NCBI RefSeq assembly: GCF_020166335.1
Contig: NZ_JAIUJR010000002.1
Span: 1-64,000 of the forward strand
Source: Winogradskyella alexanderae
Lineage (GTDB): Bacteria; Bacteroidota; Bacteroidia; Flavobacteriales; Flavobacteriaceae
Direction of reading: 5' to 3'
DNA: 64,000 nucleotides
Within the stretch, counting starts at the first letter, position 1, and every line of letters starts with the position of its first letter. Positions 37,276 through 46,206 of the stretch are shown piece after piece. Below the pieces are notes generated by a model. It was not told the origin of the DNA. It worked only from the letters and a program-made list of their open reading frames with translations, and did no database searches. Position numbers and translations under genes: made by a program.

Positions 37276-38652
37276 ATGAGTAAATACGATATTATAGTTT
37301 TAGGAAGTGGTCCGGGAGGCTACGTAACAGCAATAAGAGCTTCTCAGCTAGGGTTTAAAACAGCTGTAGTAGAGAAAGAAAGTCTTGGTGGTGTCTGTTT
37401 AAATTGGGGCTGTATTCCAACAAAAGCGCTGTTAAAATCTGCTCAAGTTTTTGAATATCTAAAACATGCAGAGGATTATGGGCTCACTGTAAAAGATGCT
37501 AAGCACGATTTTGATGCTGTAGTAAAACGAAGTCGTAGTGTAGCCGATGGTATGAGTAGTGGTGTTAAATTCTTAATGAAGAAGAATAAAATTGATGTCA
37601 TTGAAGGCTTTGGAAAATTAAAGCCAGGAAAGAAAGTTGAGGTTGATGGTAAAGAATATACAGCAGATCACATAATTATTGCAACAGGTGCACGATCTCG
37701 CGAACTACCAAGCTTACCACAAGACGGAAAAAAAGTTATTGGCTATCGTAAAGCTATGACCTTAGATAAGCAACCTAAAAAAATGATAGTTGTTGGTTCT
37801 GGCGCAATTGGAGTTGAATTTGCCTATTTCTACAATTCAATGGGTACGGAAGTAACTATAGTAGAATATATGCCAAAGATCGTTCCAGTTGAAGATGATG
37901 AAATATCAAAGCAACTAGAACGTAGTTTCAAAAAATCTGGTATTAATATTATGACATCTGCAGAAGTTACAGCCGTTGATACTTCTGGTAAAGGAGTTAA
38001 AGCTACTGTGAAAACCAAGAAAGGAGAAGAAATTCTAGAGGCAGATATTGTCCTTTCTGCTGTTGGAATAAAATCTAATATTGAAAATATCGGATTAGAA
38101 GATGTTGGCATTGCCGTAGATAGAGATAAAATAATGGTAAATGACTATTATCAAACTAACATCCCAGGCTATTATGCGATTGGTGATGTAACACCTGGAC
38201 AAGCATTGGCGCACGTTGCTTCTGCAGAAGGAATTTTGTGCGTAGAGAAAATAGCGGGACATCATGTAGAAGCATTAGATTACGGAAACGTACCTGGATG
38301 CACATATTGTTCTCCTGAGGTGGCAAGTGTCGGTTTGACCGAAGCCCAAGCTAAAGAGCAAGGCTATGAAATAAAAGTTGGTAAATTTCCATTTTCGGCT
38401 TCTGGTAAGGCAAGTGCAGGTGGTACTAAAGAAGGTTTTGTGAAGGTAATTTTTGATGCCAAATATGGTGAGTGGCTGGGATGCCACATGATTGGTGCTG
38501 GAGTAACAGATATGATTGCTGAAGCAGTACTAGGGCGCAAACTAGAAACTACAGGACACGAAGTTCTAAAAGCAGTTCACCCTCACCCAACTATGAGTGA
38601 AGCTGTAATGGAGGCTGTTGCTGATGCTTACGATGAAGTTATCCATTTATAA
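37276..38652 (+). CDS. lpdA: Dihydrolipoyl dehydrogenase
   Basis: 458 residues, FAD enzyme that reoxidises dihydrolipoamide of 2-oxoacid dehydrogenase complexes or the glycine cleavage system. The FAD motif is VLGSGPGGYVTAIRASQ. The redox disulfide is GGVCLNWGCIPTKALLKSA. The NAD motif is VGSGAIGVEFA. The FAD-binding AIGDVTPGQALAHVA and the C-terminal HPHPTMSEAVMEA catalytic His-Glu are intact. It stands alone, with no E1/E2 gene nearby, and has its own terminator. Confidence 0.96.
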   Translation: MSKYDIIVLGSGPGGYVTAIRASQLGFKTAVVEKESLGGVCLNWGCIPTKALLKSAQVFEYLKHAEDYGLTVKDAKHDFDAVVKRSRSVADGMSSGVKFLMKKNKIDVIEGFGKLKPGKKVEVDGKEYTADHIIIATGARSRELPSLPQDGKKVIGYRKAMTLDKQPKKMIVVGSGAIGVEFAYFYNSMGTEVTIVEYMPKIVPVEDDEISKQLERSFKKSGINIMTSAEVTAVDTSGKGVKATVKTKKGEEILEADIVLSAVGIKSNIENIGLEDVGIAVDRDKIMVNDYYQTNIPGYYAIGDVTPGQALAHVASAEGILCVEKIAGHHVEALDYGNVPGCTYCSPEVASVGLTEAQAKEQGYEIKVGKFPFSASGKASAGGTKEGFVKVIFDAKYGEWLGCHMIGAGVTDMIAEAVLGRKLETTGHEVLKAVHPHPTMSEAVMEAVADAYDEVIHL

Positions 38653-38670
38653 GAAAACATAAAACAAATG

Positions 38671-38700
38671 AAAAAGCGATTCAAATTGAATCGCTTTTTT
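38671..38700. terminator. Terminator shared by lpdA and the converging barrel gene
   Basis: Near-perfect palindrome: AAAAAGCGATTCAA (38671-38684) against TTGAATCGCTTTTT (38686-38699). It can act in both directions. Confidence 0.88.
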
Positions 38701-39176
38701 TATAGTCTATATCCTAATCCTAGGAAAAGTATATTAGGTGAGAGCTCTTCAAAACCTAGTGTGTATTTCATGTGTAAGCTCAGTCGCGTTCCAAGGTCGT
38801 AATCTAAACTTACATCTGCCCTGACCTTAAATTTGTTGGTAAATAAATCAAAGAAGTAATTTAAACTTGGACCTATTAAAATATGAAAGTCTCGGCTAAT
38901 ATCATATTTAAGATAAATCGGTGCATTAATAAATTCTAATTCACCAACACCTTTATAAAGAACTTCTGGCTGAATATGAAAGCCTTCATCGATATTAAAA
39001 TCTGCAAAAAAACCACCGTAGAATCCTGTTTCTGTGTCTGGATTTGTACCAAAATCGCCTTCAGTTATTTTAAAAAAGGTAATATTAACGCCTCCCTTAA
39101 CGCCGAAGTCTACTTGAGAATATGCAGACTGAAGAGCAACAAATAAAGCAAAAACAATAAGCGAGCAATTCTTCAT
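38700..39176 (-). CDS. Outer-membrane beta-barrel protein (small porin-like, PorT-like)
   Basis: 158 residues with a signal peptide ending ALQSAYSQ. The mature protein starts VDFGVKGGVNITFFKI, the usual first strand of the outer-membrane beta-barrel family. About eight short strands follow, ending ILFLGLGYRL with a terminal aromatic/basic residue. Cargo or function is unknown. It starts 3 bp upstream of the aroQ stop, so it is transcribed with aroQ or just after it. It resembles the barrels at 39675 and 40445 in plan. Confidence 0.85.
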   Translation of the reverse strand: MKNCSLIVFALFVALQSAYSQVDFGVKGGVNITFFKITEGDFGTNPDTETGFYGGFFADFNIDEGFHIQPEVLYKGVGELEFINAPIYLKYDISRDFHILIGPSLNYFFDLFTNKFKVRADVSLDYDLGTRLSLHMKYTLGFEELSPNILFLGLGYRL

Positions 39177-39179
39177 GTC

Positions 39180-39599
39180 CTAAAGTTTAAAGCTTTCAAT
39201 TGCCAAATCATAACTGCATAGTCCAAAACCAATAATCACACCCTTCGCATTAGGTGAGATATAGGACTTGTGCCTAAATTCTTCCCTCGAAAACGTATTT
39301 GAAATATGAACCTCTACCACTGGCGTTTCAATAGCACTCACAGCATCCCCAATGCCAACGGAGGTATGCGTGTAGGCGCCTGCATTTAAAATAATTCCGT
39401 CACAACTAAAACCAACTTCCTGAAGTTTATCAATGAGCTCGCCTTCAATATTGGATTGATAGTATTCTATATTAAGAGTATTGAATTTAGATTTCAATTC
39501 TTTTAAATAATCATCAAAAGTTTTCTTACCGTAAATGTCAGGTTCACGTTTGCCGAGTAGATTTAAATTTGGGCCATTAATTATAATGAGTCGCTTCAT
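39180..39599 (-). CDS. aroQ: Type II 3-dehydroquinate dehydratase
   Basis: 139 residues, typical for the dodecameric type II enzyme of the shikimate pathway. Motifs: IINGPNLNLLGKREPDIYG (catalytic loop with Tyr and Arg), QSNIEGELIDKLQ, ILNAGAYTHTSVGIGDAV, VEVHISNTFSREEFRHKS (His and Arg) and GVIIGFGLCSYDLAI. All active-site residues are present. It sits between barrel genes. Confidence 0.96.
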   Translation of the reverse strand: MKRLIIINGPNLNLLGKREPDIYGKKTFDDYLKELKSKFNTLNIEYYQSNIEGELIDKLQEVGFSCDGIILNAGAYTHTSVGIGDAVSAIETPVVEVHISNTFSREEFRHKSYISPNAKGVIIGFGLCSYDLAIESFKL

Positions 39600-39626
39600 A
39601 AAGTAAATATATTAAAATAAGAGCAT

Positions 39627-39656
39627 AAAAAAACCGAAGCAACTAAGCTTCGGTTT
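39627..39656 (-). terminator. Terminator of the barrel gene at 39675
   Basis: AAACCGAAGC (39631-39640) pairs with GCTTCGGTTT (39647-39656) followed on minus by a T-run. The stem is identical to that at 40397-40422. Confidence 0.88.
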
Positions 39657-39674
39657 TAAAACTTACTAATCTAA

Positions 39675-40274
39675 TTAAAAGAAGAATCCTACACCAACTT
39701 GAATTACTGAATTTCTGTATTCTGCACCACCGTCTAGTTCGTCAGAATCATTGGCATTAGTTATACCAAGGTTATAGCGTGCAGAAAAGTTTAATCCGTT
39801 TTCAAGTTTATATCCAAGACCGAAATTTACGCCAAAGTCAATGGACTTCAAATCATCTTTAAAATCAAATTCTTCACCATCTACATCAAACTTAGCTGAT
39901 AATAAATAGCCTAACTGAGGTCCAGCTTCAATACTAAATCCTTCTATAGGATAATATTTTGCAATAACGGGTAAATTAAGATAATCCACTTTTGCGGTAC
40001 CAGATTCACCTGGATCCTCGTAATCTGAACCCTGTGCCGAATAGATTAATTCTGGCTGTAAAGAAAATGATTCGCATATTGGTATCTCAACTACGCCTCC
40101 AAAATGGAATGCAGTTCTACCATTATAACTTTCTACATCGTCACCTGCAATGTCAGAAAAGTTAACGCCAGTTTTTACTCCAAAACTAATTGGCATAGTG
40201 GTATTCTCATCTTGTGCATTTAAAAACGTAAGACTAAAAATAGCCACCAAACCACATACTAATAATTTTCTCAT
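39675..40274 (-). CDS. Outer-membrane beta-barrel protein
   Basis: 199 residues. Signal peptide about 1-20 (FSLTFLNAQ). Strand pattern begins ISFGVKTGVNFSDIAGD and ends NSVIQVGVGFFF, with a terminal phenylalanine as expected for BAM recognition. Repeated G-x-x/F-x-x-G-Y/F-L/K strands: GFSIEAGPQLGYLL, DFGVNFGLGYKLENGL. It belongs to the outer-membrane beta-barrel (PorT-like) family and is a single gene with its own terminator. Confidence 0.88.
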   Translation of the reverse strand: MRKLLVCGLVAIFSLTFLNAQDENTTMPISFGVKTGVNFSDIAGDDVESYNGRTAFHFGGVVEIPICESFSLQPELIYSAQGSDYEDPGESGTAKVDYLNLPVIAKYYPIEGFSIEAGPQLGYLLSAKFDVDGEEFDFKDDLKSIDFGVNFGLGYKLENGLNFSARYNLGITNANDSDELDGGAEYRNSVIQVGVGFFF

Positions 40275-40392
40275 GATATATAGTTTATTGATTAATTACA
40301 TTTTAGATTGGTAAATGTATTATACGGTTAGAGTATGTAAAATGATTACAATCAGTTTACTAGATAAACATGAGTGAATACCAATAGACCAT

Positions 40393-40422
40393 AAAAAAAC
40401 CGAAGCTTTTGTGCTTCGGTTT
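40393..40422 (-). terminator. Terminator of the barrel gene at 40445
   Basis: AAACCGAAGC (40397-40406) pairs with GCTTCGGTTT (40413-40422); T-run on minus. Same stem as the terminator at 39627-39656. Confidence 0.88.
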
Positions 40423-40444
40423 CTCTTTTTGTTATTTTTTATAA

Positions 40445-41068
40445 TTATAAATTGAATAGTGCACCAAAATTAAAGCTTACTCGAGAATTTGTGATTGCAT
40501 TGCCTTCATTGATTTCAAAAACATCTATAAATCCTGTTTGAAACTCAAGTTCAATGAATAATTTTACGGTTTCACCAGCAACAAACTGATATCCAGCACC
40601 ATAGGCTAAACCAAAATCAGTGCTTTTGAAGGAATCAGTTAAATCCATTCCAAGAGCAGTATCTTCTACATTTAGTAACAGACCAACATAGGGTCCAAAA
40701 TTAACATACCAGTTATAATTACTTCCAAAATGAATATTTGCCATAACAGGTATTGTGAGATAACTAAGCTTAAAATCGGTGGTAGTATTTACGTTAGTAT
40801 CTTCATTAAAAATAAAACCGTCTGCCCAACCTTTATTGTCGTAGATTAATTTTGTTTTTATTCCCCACATTTCGGACAAAAAATATTCACCTGATAATGC
40901 TACGTTAGCTGTAAATCTTGGATCTGTTCCATTTTGGCCTGTAATTTCTGATACAGAAACCATACTAAGCCCCACATTTGCTCCCAGTTGAAAATCGCCT
41001 TTATCATTTTGAGCATTTAGAGTTAAGCTTAATACAATAAGTACGACTGTAAAAATTACTTTCTTCAT
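40445..41068 (-). CDS. Outer-membrane beta-barrel protein
   Basis: 207 residues. Signal peptide about 1-19 (LSLTLNAQ). Mature start DFQLGANVGLSMVSVSEI; later strands WYVNFGPYVGLLLNVED, DFGLAYGAGYQFVAGE and the end VSFNFGALFNL. Same family and similar plan as the 39675 gene, so the two are probably old paralogues. Substrate unknown. Confidence 0.87.
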   Translation of the reverse strand: MKKVIFTVVLIVLSLTLNAQNDKGDFQLGANVGLSMVSVSEITGQNGTDPRFTANVALSGEYFLSEMWGIKTKLIYDNKGWADGFIFNEDTNVNTTTDFKLSYLTIPVMANIHFGSNYNWYVNFGPYVGLLLNVEDTALGMDLTDSFKSTDFGLAYGAGYQFVAGETVKLFIELEFQTGFIDVFEINEGNAITNSRVSFNFGALFNL

Positions 41069-41199
41069 AAATAATGTGATTTTTTTATTTAGGGCGCTAA
41101 TGTAATCCTTTTCTTAATAGATTAAAACATAAGATAACATCGATATTTTTTGAATTATGTAAGTATATTAGAATGAGTAGTTTAGGAAATACAAAAACT

Positions 41200-42069
41200 C
41201 TATTTTTTAATAAGATCAATACGGGTTATGTCGCCCTTTTTTAAGTTGGTCATGGTTTTTATAGTATTAACCCCATCAATGATTTCTATAATGGCAGTGT
41301 TAGATCCAATAGATCCTTCTGATATTGAGTGAATGGTGAGTTGTACCTGCTTCGCATCCATATCAACTTCAAGTATTTTTTTATCGGCACTTATACGGTA
41401 ATTAGATAAAATAGTTTTGCCGTTCTTTTTAATTGTTATTACATCGTCATCTATTTGTCCTCCATCGTAAACAAAAAATTTCACCTTATTTGCCTTTGTT
41501 AGTACTGAGGTAGTTTCATTTTTCTTTAGAACATTTAAATTAATCGTATCTAGAAGCTTAGTGTTTTTTAATTTTTGCTTTATACTATCTGGTACACGAT
41601 TTGATTTTTCCAATCGCTTTGTAAATTTAGTGACTCTTTTATCAATGCGCTCTATTGAATTCATAGCGATCTCGCCACTTATACATTCGGTACCATCATT
41701 AAACAACCCTTTAAAAGAACCCATTAATTTGTTCCCTCCAATTTTGAATTTTGTTGGTTCTAAATGTACATTACAGAAATCCGCTTCGGAAAATGTAGAT
41801 TTTGTATAAATTAATTCCGACTCCTTAAAGGCCAACATATTTTTATTATGATCATAAGTTCCTTCTATTTTAGATTTTGTTTCATGTTCACCACCAAAAT
41901 CGGTTAAACTATATCCAGAAATTTTTCCCTCGTTTTCAGAAAATTCCAACTTATATGTTATTACAAGTGTATCCTGAATTTTTATAAAACCCAAAAATTT
42001 ATTTGTCTGTTGTCCATAGGAAAAAAGTAAAAACACAAAAAAAATACTCGTTAAAAAAGTTTTTATCAT
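41200..42069 (-). CDS. Exported protein of unknown function
   Basis: 289 residues with a signal peptide (about 1-20, FVFLLFSYGQQ). The first half (about 25-145) is beta-rich (GFIKIQDTLVITYKLEFSE, IEGTYDHNKNMLAF). A charged helical linker follows at about 150-175. The last part (about 195-289) is beta-rich again (VKFFVYDGGQIDDDVITIKKNGK, ending KKGDITRIDLIKK). I do not recognise a family or catalytic motif. It is probably periplasmic. It is monocistronic and divergent from the TM2 gene. Confidence 0.75.
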   Translation of the reverse strand: MIKTFLTSIFFVFLLFSYGQQTNKFLGFIKIQDTLVITYKLEFSENEGKISGYSLTDFGGEHETKSKIEGTYDHNKNMLAFKESELIYTKSTFSEADFCNVHLEPTKFKIGGNKLMGSFKGLFNDGTECISGEIAMNSIERIDKRVTKFTKRLEKSNRVPDSIKQKLKNTKLLDTINLNVLKKNETTSVLTKANKVKFFVYDGGQIDDDVITIKKNGKTILSNYRISADKKILEVDMDAKQVQLTIHSISEGSIGSNTAIIEIIDGVNTIKTMTNLKKGDITRIDLIKK

Positions 42070-42198
42070 GGGCTTTGATATTTATAGTTATGAGAAATTA
42101 ATTGTGGCAAAAATCAAAAAAATAAATGATAGATTTTAAGATAGACGATATAAGTCAGAAATTTTTTATAAATTTCAACAAACTTAAACCATTTTTTT

Positions 42199-42573
42199 AT
42201 GAAAATTAAACTATTCTTATCAGCATTAGCGTTAATGCTTTCAATTAGTTCGGCTTACGCTTCTTTTCCTGTACAACGTACGACTGTGCCTGCAACAACA
42301 GAACAAACTGTGACAGACTCTGAATTGACTGAGACTGTTGAGTTAACTACACCACTAGCAAGAGCCGCACAACAAAGTCAAGGTATTGCATTGATTTTGT
42401 GGTTCTTTTTAGGAGGTTTGGCCGCACACAGATGGTACCTTAAAAGTCCTGTGGGATGGAATATTTTATTTATTCTAACATTAGGTGGTATTGGTATCTG
42501 GGCAATTATTGATTTAATAGATATTTTTACAGAGAACTATCCTAATGCAAATTTCAAAAACAAATTCTTTTAG
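42199..42573 (+). CDS. TM2-domain membrane protein with signal peptide
   Basis: 124 residues. The signal peptide (about 1-21, SAYA) is followed by a Thr/Glu-rich stretch, then the TM2 hairpin. Two membrane segments (IALILWFFLGGLAAHRWYL and WNILFILTLGGIGIWAIIDL) carry the typical G-x-x-x-x-H-R-F/W-Y and D-L. TM2 proteins are of unknown bacterial function. It is a single gene with a strong terminator. Confidence 0.85.
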   Translation: MKIKLFLSALALMLSISSAYASFPVQRTTVPATTEQTVTDSELTETVELTTPLARAAQQSQGIALILWFFLGGLAAHRWYLKSPVGWNILFILTLGGIGIWAIIDLIDIFTENYPNANFKNKFF

Positions 42574-42603
42574 AAATTAATTCTTTTAATGAATTATTAA
42601 AAG

Positions 42604-42634
42604 CACTTTACCCATAACGTAAAGTGTTTTTTTT
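42604..42634 (+). terminator. Terminator of the TM2 gene
   Basis: CACTTTAC (42604-42611) pairs with GTAAAGTG (42619-42626), followed by eight T. Confidence 0.9.
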
Positions 42635-42645
42635 ATTTTTAATAA

Positions 42646-43554
42646 ATGAAATGGTATAACGCCCTTAAAGACTATCAACACTATCTTAAAATTGAGCGTG
42701 GTTTATCAAGTAATTCTATTGAAAACTATAGTTACGATATAAAAAAACTCATAAATTATCTTGTAGAAAACACAATCTCAGAAAGCCCAATTTCAATAGA
42801 TGACACTTTAGTTAAGGAATTTATCTACCACATTTCAAAGTCTTTAAACCCAAGATCTCAGGCACGTCTTATCTCAGGTCTTCGCAATTTTTTCGATTAT
42901 TTGATTTTTGAAAATTACCGGACCACAAACCCTCTTGATTTAATAGAGTCTCCTAAAATTGGGCGTAAACTTCCCGATACGCTTTCTGTTGAGGATATTG
43001 ACCTCCTCATAAGCACGATTGATTTGAGCTACCAATACCAAGGTATAAATTTGGGTGAACGCAATCGTGCTATATTAGAAACACTCTATAGTTGTGGTTT
43101 GCGTGTAAGCGAGTTAATCAACCTTAAGCTATCTGATTTATTTTTTGATGAAGGTTTTATTAAGGTCACAGGTAAGGGTGACAAACAACGCTTTGTTCCT
43201 ATTGGTAAAACCACTCAGAATTACATTATGATATGGAAAAGCATAAGAAACCATATCGCCGTTCAACCAAACTCAAAGGACATTCTATTTTTAAACTACA
43301 AGGGTAAGAAATTAACACGTGCCATGGTTTTTACAATTATTAAAAAATTGGTTGAAAAATCAGGATTAAAAAAGAATGTATCACCTCATACCTTCAGACA
43401 TTCCTTTGCCACCCATTTATTAGAGAATGGTGCTGACTTAAGAGCAATACAAATGATGTTAGGTCACGAAAGTATTACCACTACAGAGATATACATGCAC
43501 GTAGACAGATCGCATCTAAGCGAGGTACTCAATAAATACCATCCTAGAAAATAA
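42646..43554 (+). CDS. xerD: Tyrosine recombinase XerC/XerD
   Basis: 302 residues. The N-terminal SAM-like domain is [20 protein letters not shown]. The catalytic domain has Arg in [12 protein letters not shown], Lys in [12 protein letters not shown], HxxR in [13 protein letters not shown], His in [12 protein letters not shown] and Tyr in EIYMHVDRS. The length and ending (YHPRK) match chromosome-dimer-resolving XerD of Flavobacteriaceae. There are no att sites or phage genes around, so this is the housekeeping enzyme and not an integrase. Confidence 0.92.
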   Translation: MKWYNALKDYQHYLKIERGLSSNSIENYSYDIKKLINYLVENTISESPISIDDTLVKEFIYHISKSLNPRSQARLISGLRNFFDYLIFENYRTTNPLDLIESPKIGRKLPDTLSVEDIDLLISTIDLSYQYQGINLGERNRAILETLYSCGLRVSELINLKLSDLFFDEGFIKVTGKGDKQRFVPIGKTTQNYIMIWKSIRNHIAVQPNSKDILFLNYKGKKLTRAMVFTIIKKLVEKSGLKKNVSPHTFRHSFATHLLENGADLRAIQMMLGHESITTTEIYMHVDRSHLSEVLNKYHPRK

Positions 43555-43579
43555 AAAGAGCGTTCATTATAATGAACGC
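43552..43579 (-). terminator. Terminator of rny
   Basis: Perfect 20-bp palindrome GCGTTCATTATAATGAACGC (43560-43579) with ctctttttattttc after it on minus. No T-run on plus, so it mainly serves rny. Confidence 0.8.
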
Positions 43580-43607
43580 CCTGTAATTATTGAAAAATTT
43601 ACAGTTT

Positions 43608-45185
43608 TTATTTGGCAATATTTACTGCTCTTGTTTCTCGTATAACCGTAACTTTTACTTGCCCAGGATAAGTCATGTCCGTTTGTATTTTTTGTGAAAT
43701 CTCAAACGATAAGCTTGACGCTTGATCATCCGAAACCTTTTCGCTTTCTACAATGACCCTAAGTTCTCTACCGGCTTGTATGGCATAGGCTTTCTTAACA
43801 CCTGTAAACCCAAATGCAACATCTTCGAGGTCTTTTAATCTTTGAATATAAGAATCTAATACTTGACGTCTTGCACCTGGTCTTGCTCCAGAAATAGCAT
43901 CACAAACTTGGATGATAGGTGACAATAGTGTTGTCATTTCAATCTCGTCGTGGTGGGCACCAATTGCATTGCACACTTCCTTATTCTCACCATATTTCTC
44001 AGCCCATTGCATACCCAGTATTGCATGGGGCGTTTCAATATCTGCCTCAGATGACGGTACTTTACCAATATCGTGCAACAATCCTGCTCTTTTGGCCAGT
44101 TTTGGGTTCAGGCCTAATTCTGCAGCCATAACACCGCACAATTTTGCTACTTCACGGGAATGCTGTAATAAATTTTGACCATAAGACGAACGATACTTCA
44201 TTCTACCTACCATTTTTATCAATTCTGGATGAAGGCCATGAATGCCCAAATCAATTACAGTACGCTTACCAACTTCTATAATTTCCTGCTCTATTTGCTT
44301 TTGGGTCTTTTTTACCACCTCCTCTATTCTAGCAGGATGTATTCTACCATCAGTCACAAGCTTATGAAGGGATAGCCTGGCAATTTCACGTCTTACAGAA
44401 TCAAAGCATGACAAAATTATAGCTTCAGGGGTATCGTCTACTATAATTTCTACTCCTGTTGCTGATTCTATCGCTCTAATGTTTCTTCCCTCGCGACCTA
44501 TAATTCTGCCTTTAACGTCATCAGATTCAATATTAAATACAGAAACGCAATTGTCTATCGCTTCCTCAGTACCAATGCGCTGAATGGTATTAATGATTAT
44601 TTTCTTGGCTTCCTGTTGTGCAGTTAATTTAGCTTCTTCCAACCTATCTTGGATATAAACCATTGCATCTGTCTTAGCTTCTTCTTTTAAAGACTCTACC
44701 AATTGTTCCTTAGCCTCCTCTGCGGAGAGCTGGGAAATTACTTCTAACTGCTTAATTTGGCTTTTATGAGCTTTTTCTAATTCTACTTTTTTCTTCTCCA
44801 AAAACTCCATTCTAAAATCGTAGTCTTTTATTTTGCTCTCTAATGATTGGTTGGATTTTTTAGCCTTTGACAATTCGTTTGAAATCTGAGATTCTTTGTC
44901 TCTAATGCGCTTTTCTGCCTCAGCCATTTTTTTGTCTCGAGACAAAATTACTTTTTCATGTTCTGCCCTTAACTCAATAAATTTCTCCTTCGCTTGGAGT
45001 ATTTTGTCTTTTTTTAGTGTCTCTGCGTCGGATTGTGCTTTTTTAATTATGGATTTAGATTCATTTTCTGCATCCTTTATAATTTTGGAAGCTTTTCCCT
45101 TTCCGAGGGATTTTGTTATTATTAGGCCTAAAATAAATCCTAATATAACGCCTCCAACAATATATATGATTGTGTTAGTGTCCAT
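43608..45185 (-). CDS. rny: Ribonuclease Y
   Basis: 525 residues. An N-terminal membrane anchor ([18 protein letters not shown]) is followed by a long coiled coil rich in K/E/A (about 30-200). The KH domain ([22 protein letters not shown]) and HD domain ([33 protein letters not shown]) follow. The end EIAI-type sequence [16 protein letters not shown] matches RNase Y. It is a membrane-bound endoribonuclease that starts mRNA decay. It lies just downstream of the 6S RNA, zapA and the coiled-coil gene. Confidence 0.96.
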   Translation of the reverse strand: MDTNTIIYIVGGVILGFILGLIITKSLGKGKASKIIKDAENESKSIIKKAQSDAETLKKDKILQAKEKFIELRAEHEKVILSRDKKMAEAEKRIRDKESQISNELSKAKKSNQSLESKIKDYDFRMEFLEKKKVELEKAHKSQIKQLEVISQLSAEEAKEQLVESLKEEAKTDAMVYIQDRLEEAKLTAQQEAKKIIINTIQRIGTEEAIDNCVSVFNIESDDVKGRIIGREGRNIRAIESATGVEIIVDDTPEAIILSCFDSVRREIARLSLHKLVTDGRIHPARIEEVVKKTQKQIEQEIIEVGKRTVIDLGIHGLHPELIKMVGRMKYRSSYGQNLLQHSREVAKLCGVMAAELGLNPKLAKRAGLLHDIGKVPSSEADIETPHAILGMQWAEKYGENKEVCNAIGAHHDEIEMTTLLSPIIQVCDAISGARPGARRQVLDSYIQRLKDLEDVAFGFTGVKKAYAIQAGRELRVIVESEKVSDDQASSLSFEISQKIQTDMTYPGQVKVTVIRETRAVNIAK

Positions 45186-45208
45186 GTTAATTGTTTAGTT
45201 TAAGTATA

Positions 45209-45404
45209 TAAAAAAAGCCTACATCAGTTTTGGATTTTGTATAAACTCCTTAAAAACAAGTTTAGGGCTAACAAGCTGATCAAAAATCTGTCCAAGATAC
45301 CAAACACGTTTAGCACTAACAGCACGATTTTACAACTTAAACTCACCCTTTTTAAAGAATTAACGTTGAGTTTATCAAAAAATATAACTAATGTAGGCAG
45401 TAAC
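45209..45404 (-). ncRNA. ssrS: 6S RNA (flavobacterial type)
   Basis: On the minus strand GCCTACATTAGTT (near 45398) pairs with AACTGATGTAGGC (45229-45217), a 13-bp closing stem with one G-U pair, followed directly by seven T (termination). Inside it ATAAACTC pairs with GAGTTTAT, then comes an unpaired-looking central region and a long apical arm. The length is about 190 nt. A long, single-hairpin RNA with a central bubble next to zapA is the classic 6S RNA layout; 6S binds RNA polymerase holoenzyme as a promoter mimic. There is no credible protein frame on this strand. Exact 5' end not determined. Confidence 0.85.
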
Positions 45405-45430
45405 CTTTTTTATTTTAAAGAACGTACGAG

Positions 45431-45718
45431 TCAGATATGCTCATTTAAAAGTTCATTCAAAGCTTCTAGCTTTTGTTGAACTTCTTCGTTTACATATTCT
45501 TTATCTATCGACTTTTGCTCTACTTGAGCAGCAAATTGTAAAGCACACATTGCCAATACGTCTTGCTTATCTCTCACAGAGTAATTTTGCTCAAATTGCC
45601 CTATCATTGCCTCTATCTTCTTCGAGGCTTTTCGCAAACCTTCTTCTTGTTTTGGATTTATAGTCAATGGATAAACCCTATTTGCTATAGAAAGTTTAAT
45701 TTTTAACTGATCTGACAT
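45431..45718 (-). CDS. zapA: Cell division protein ZapA
   Basis: 95 residues. The N-terminal beta part (LKIKLSIANRVYPLTINPKQEEGLRKASKKIE) and the C-terminal coiled coil (EYVNEEVQQKLEALNELLNE) are the ZapA layout. It cross-links FtsZ filaments at the Z ring. It follows a small coiled-coil gene by 18 bp and is followed by 6S RNA within 30 bp, so RNA and protein may share a transcript. Confidence 0.92.
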   Translation of the reverse strand: MSDQLKIKLSIANRVYPLTINPKQEEGLRKASKKIEAMIGQFEQNYSVRDKQDVLAMCALQFAAQVEQKSIDKEYVNEEVQQKLEALNELLNEHI

Positions 45719-45736
45719 TTAGTCTAATTTACAACT

Positions 45737-46027
45737 TTATTCGGAGAGTTGACTTATACAATGGTCAATATCTCTTATAAGTGCATTTATTTTGAGCTTT
45801 GTTTCTCGTTTATTATCGTCACCACCAAGCATTGAATTTGCCATTTTGAGCGTTTCGTATTTCTCGTTCCAAGAAGCAATTTCCTCTTGTTGTTCCAAGA
45901 GTTTTTGTTGTTGCTGTTCAAGTCTCTGTGCTAGCTTTGCATTGGTTTGTTTTAACACCTCTTGTTTGTGCAAAACCTTACTGATTTTATTCTCTAAAGC
46001 ATCAACAATGTCTTCAATTTTGCTCAT
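45737..46027 (-). CDS. Small coiled-coil protein upstream of zapA
   Basis: 96 residues, no signal or membrane segment. Residues about 10-65 form a glutamine-rich heptad coiled coil (KLAQRLEQQQQKLLEQQEEI). The tail ends INALIRDIDHCISQLSE. It has a consensus promoter and sits first in the zapA unit. Size and structure recall ZapB, but ZapB itself is not recognisable here by motif, so a cell-division role is inferred from location. Confidence 0.8.
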   Translation of the reverse strand: MSKIEDIVDALENKISKVLHKQEVLKQTNAKLAQRLEQQQQKLLEQQEEIASWNEKYETLKMANSMLGGDDNKRETKLKINALIRDIDHCISQLSE

Positions 46028-46051
46028 TAAAGTAATTCAATACTACAGAAA

Positions 46052-46082
46052 CAAAGTTAACATACCTATCGAAAAAACACAA
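46052..46082 (-). promoter_or_regulatory. Promoter of the coiled-coil/zapA unit
   Basis: Minus strand TTG, 20 bases, TAACTTTG. The -7 element ends 24 bp before the start codon at 46027. Confidence 0.8.
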
Positions 46083-46159
46083 TTCTTTTGCAATTATTTT
46101 TCATTGAGATAACAATTGAATTTTAATTGCGTTAGGAAAAATATTACTGTTTTTTGGTT

Positions 46160-46189
46160 TTGCTATTCCTACTCAAATTAATATTTTAG
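46160..46189 (+). promoter_or_regulatory. Probable promoter of the M23 peptidase gene
   Basis: TTG, 19 bases, TATTTTAG: one mismatch to TAnnTTTG. It ends 17 bp before the ATG. Confidence 0.5.
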
Positions 46190-46206
46190 CCACTACTGAA
46201 AACCCA

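Noticed and set aside
42646..43554. Tyrosine recombinase as sign of an integrated element
   Set aside because: Full-length housekeeping XerC/D with core genes on both sides; no att repeats, tRNA or phage genes.
45237..45479. 80-codon open frame on the plus strand across the 6S region
   Set aside because: It lies opposite a clear structured RNA and the zapA end, has no homology I recognise and an odd composition.
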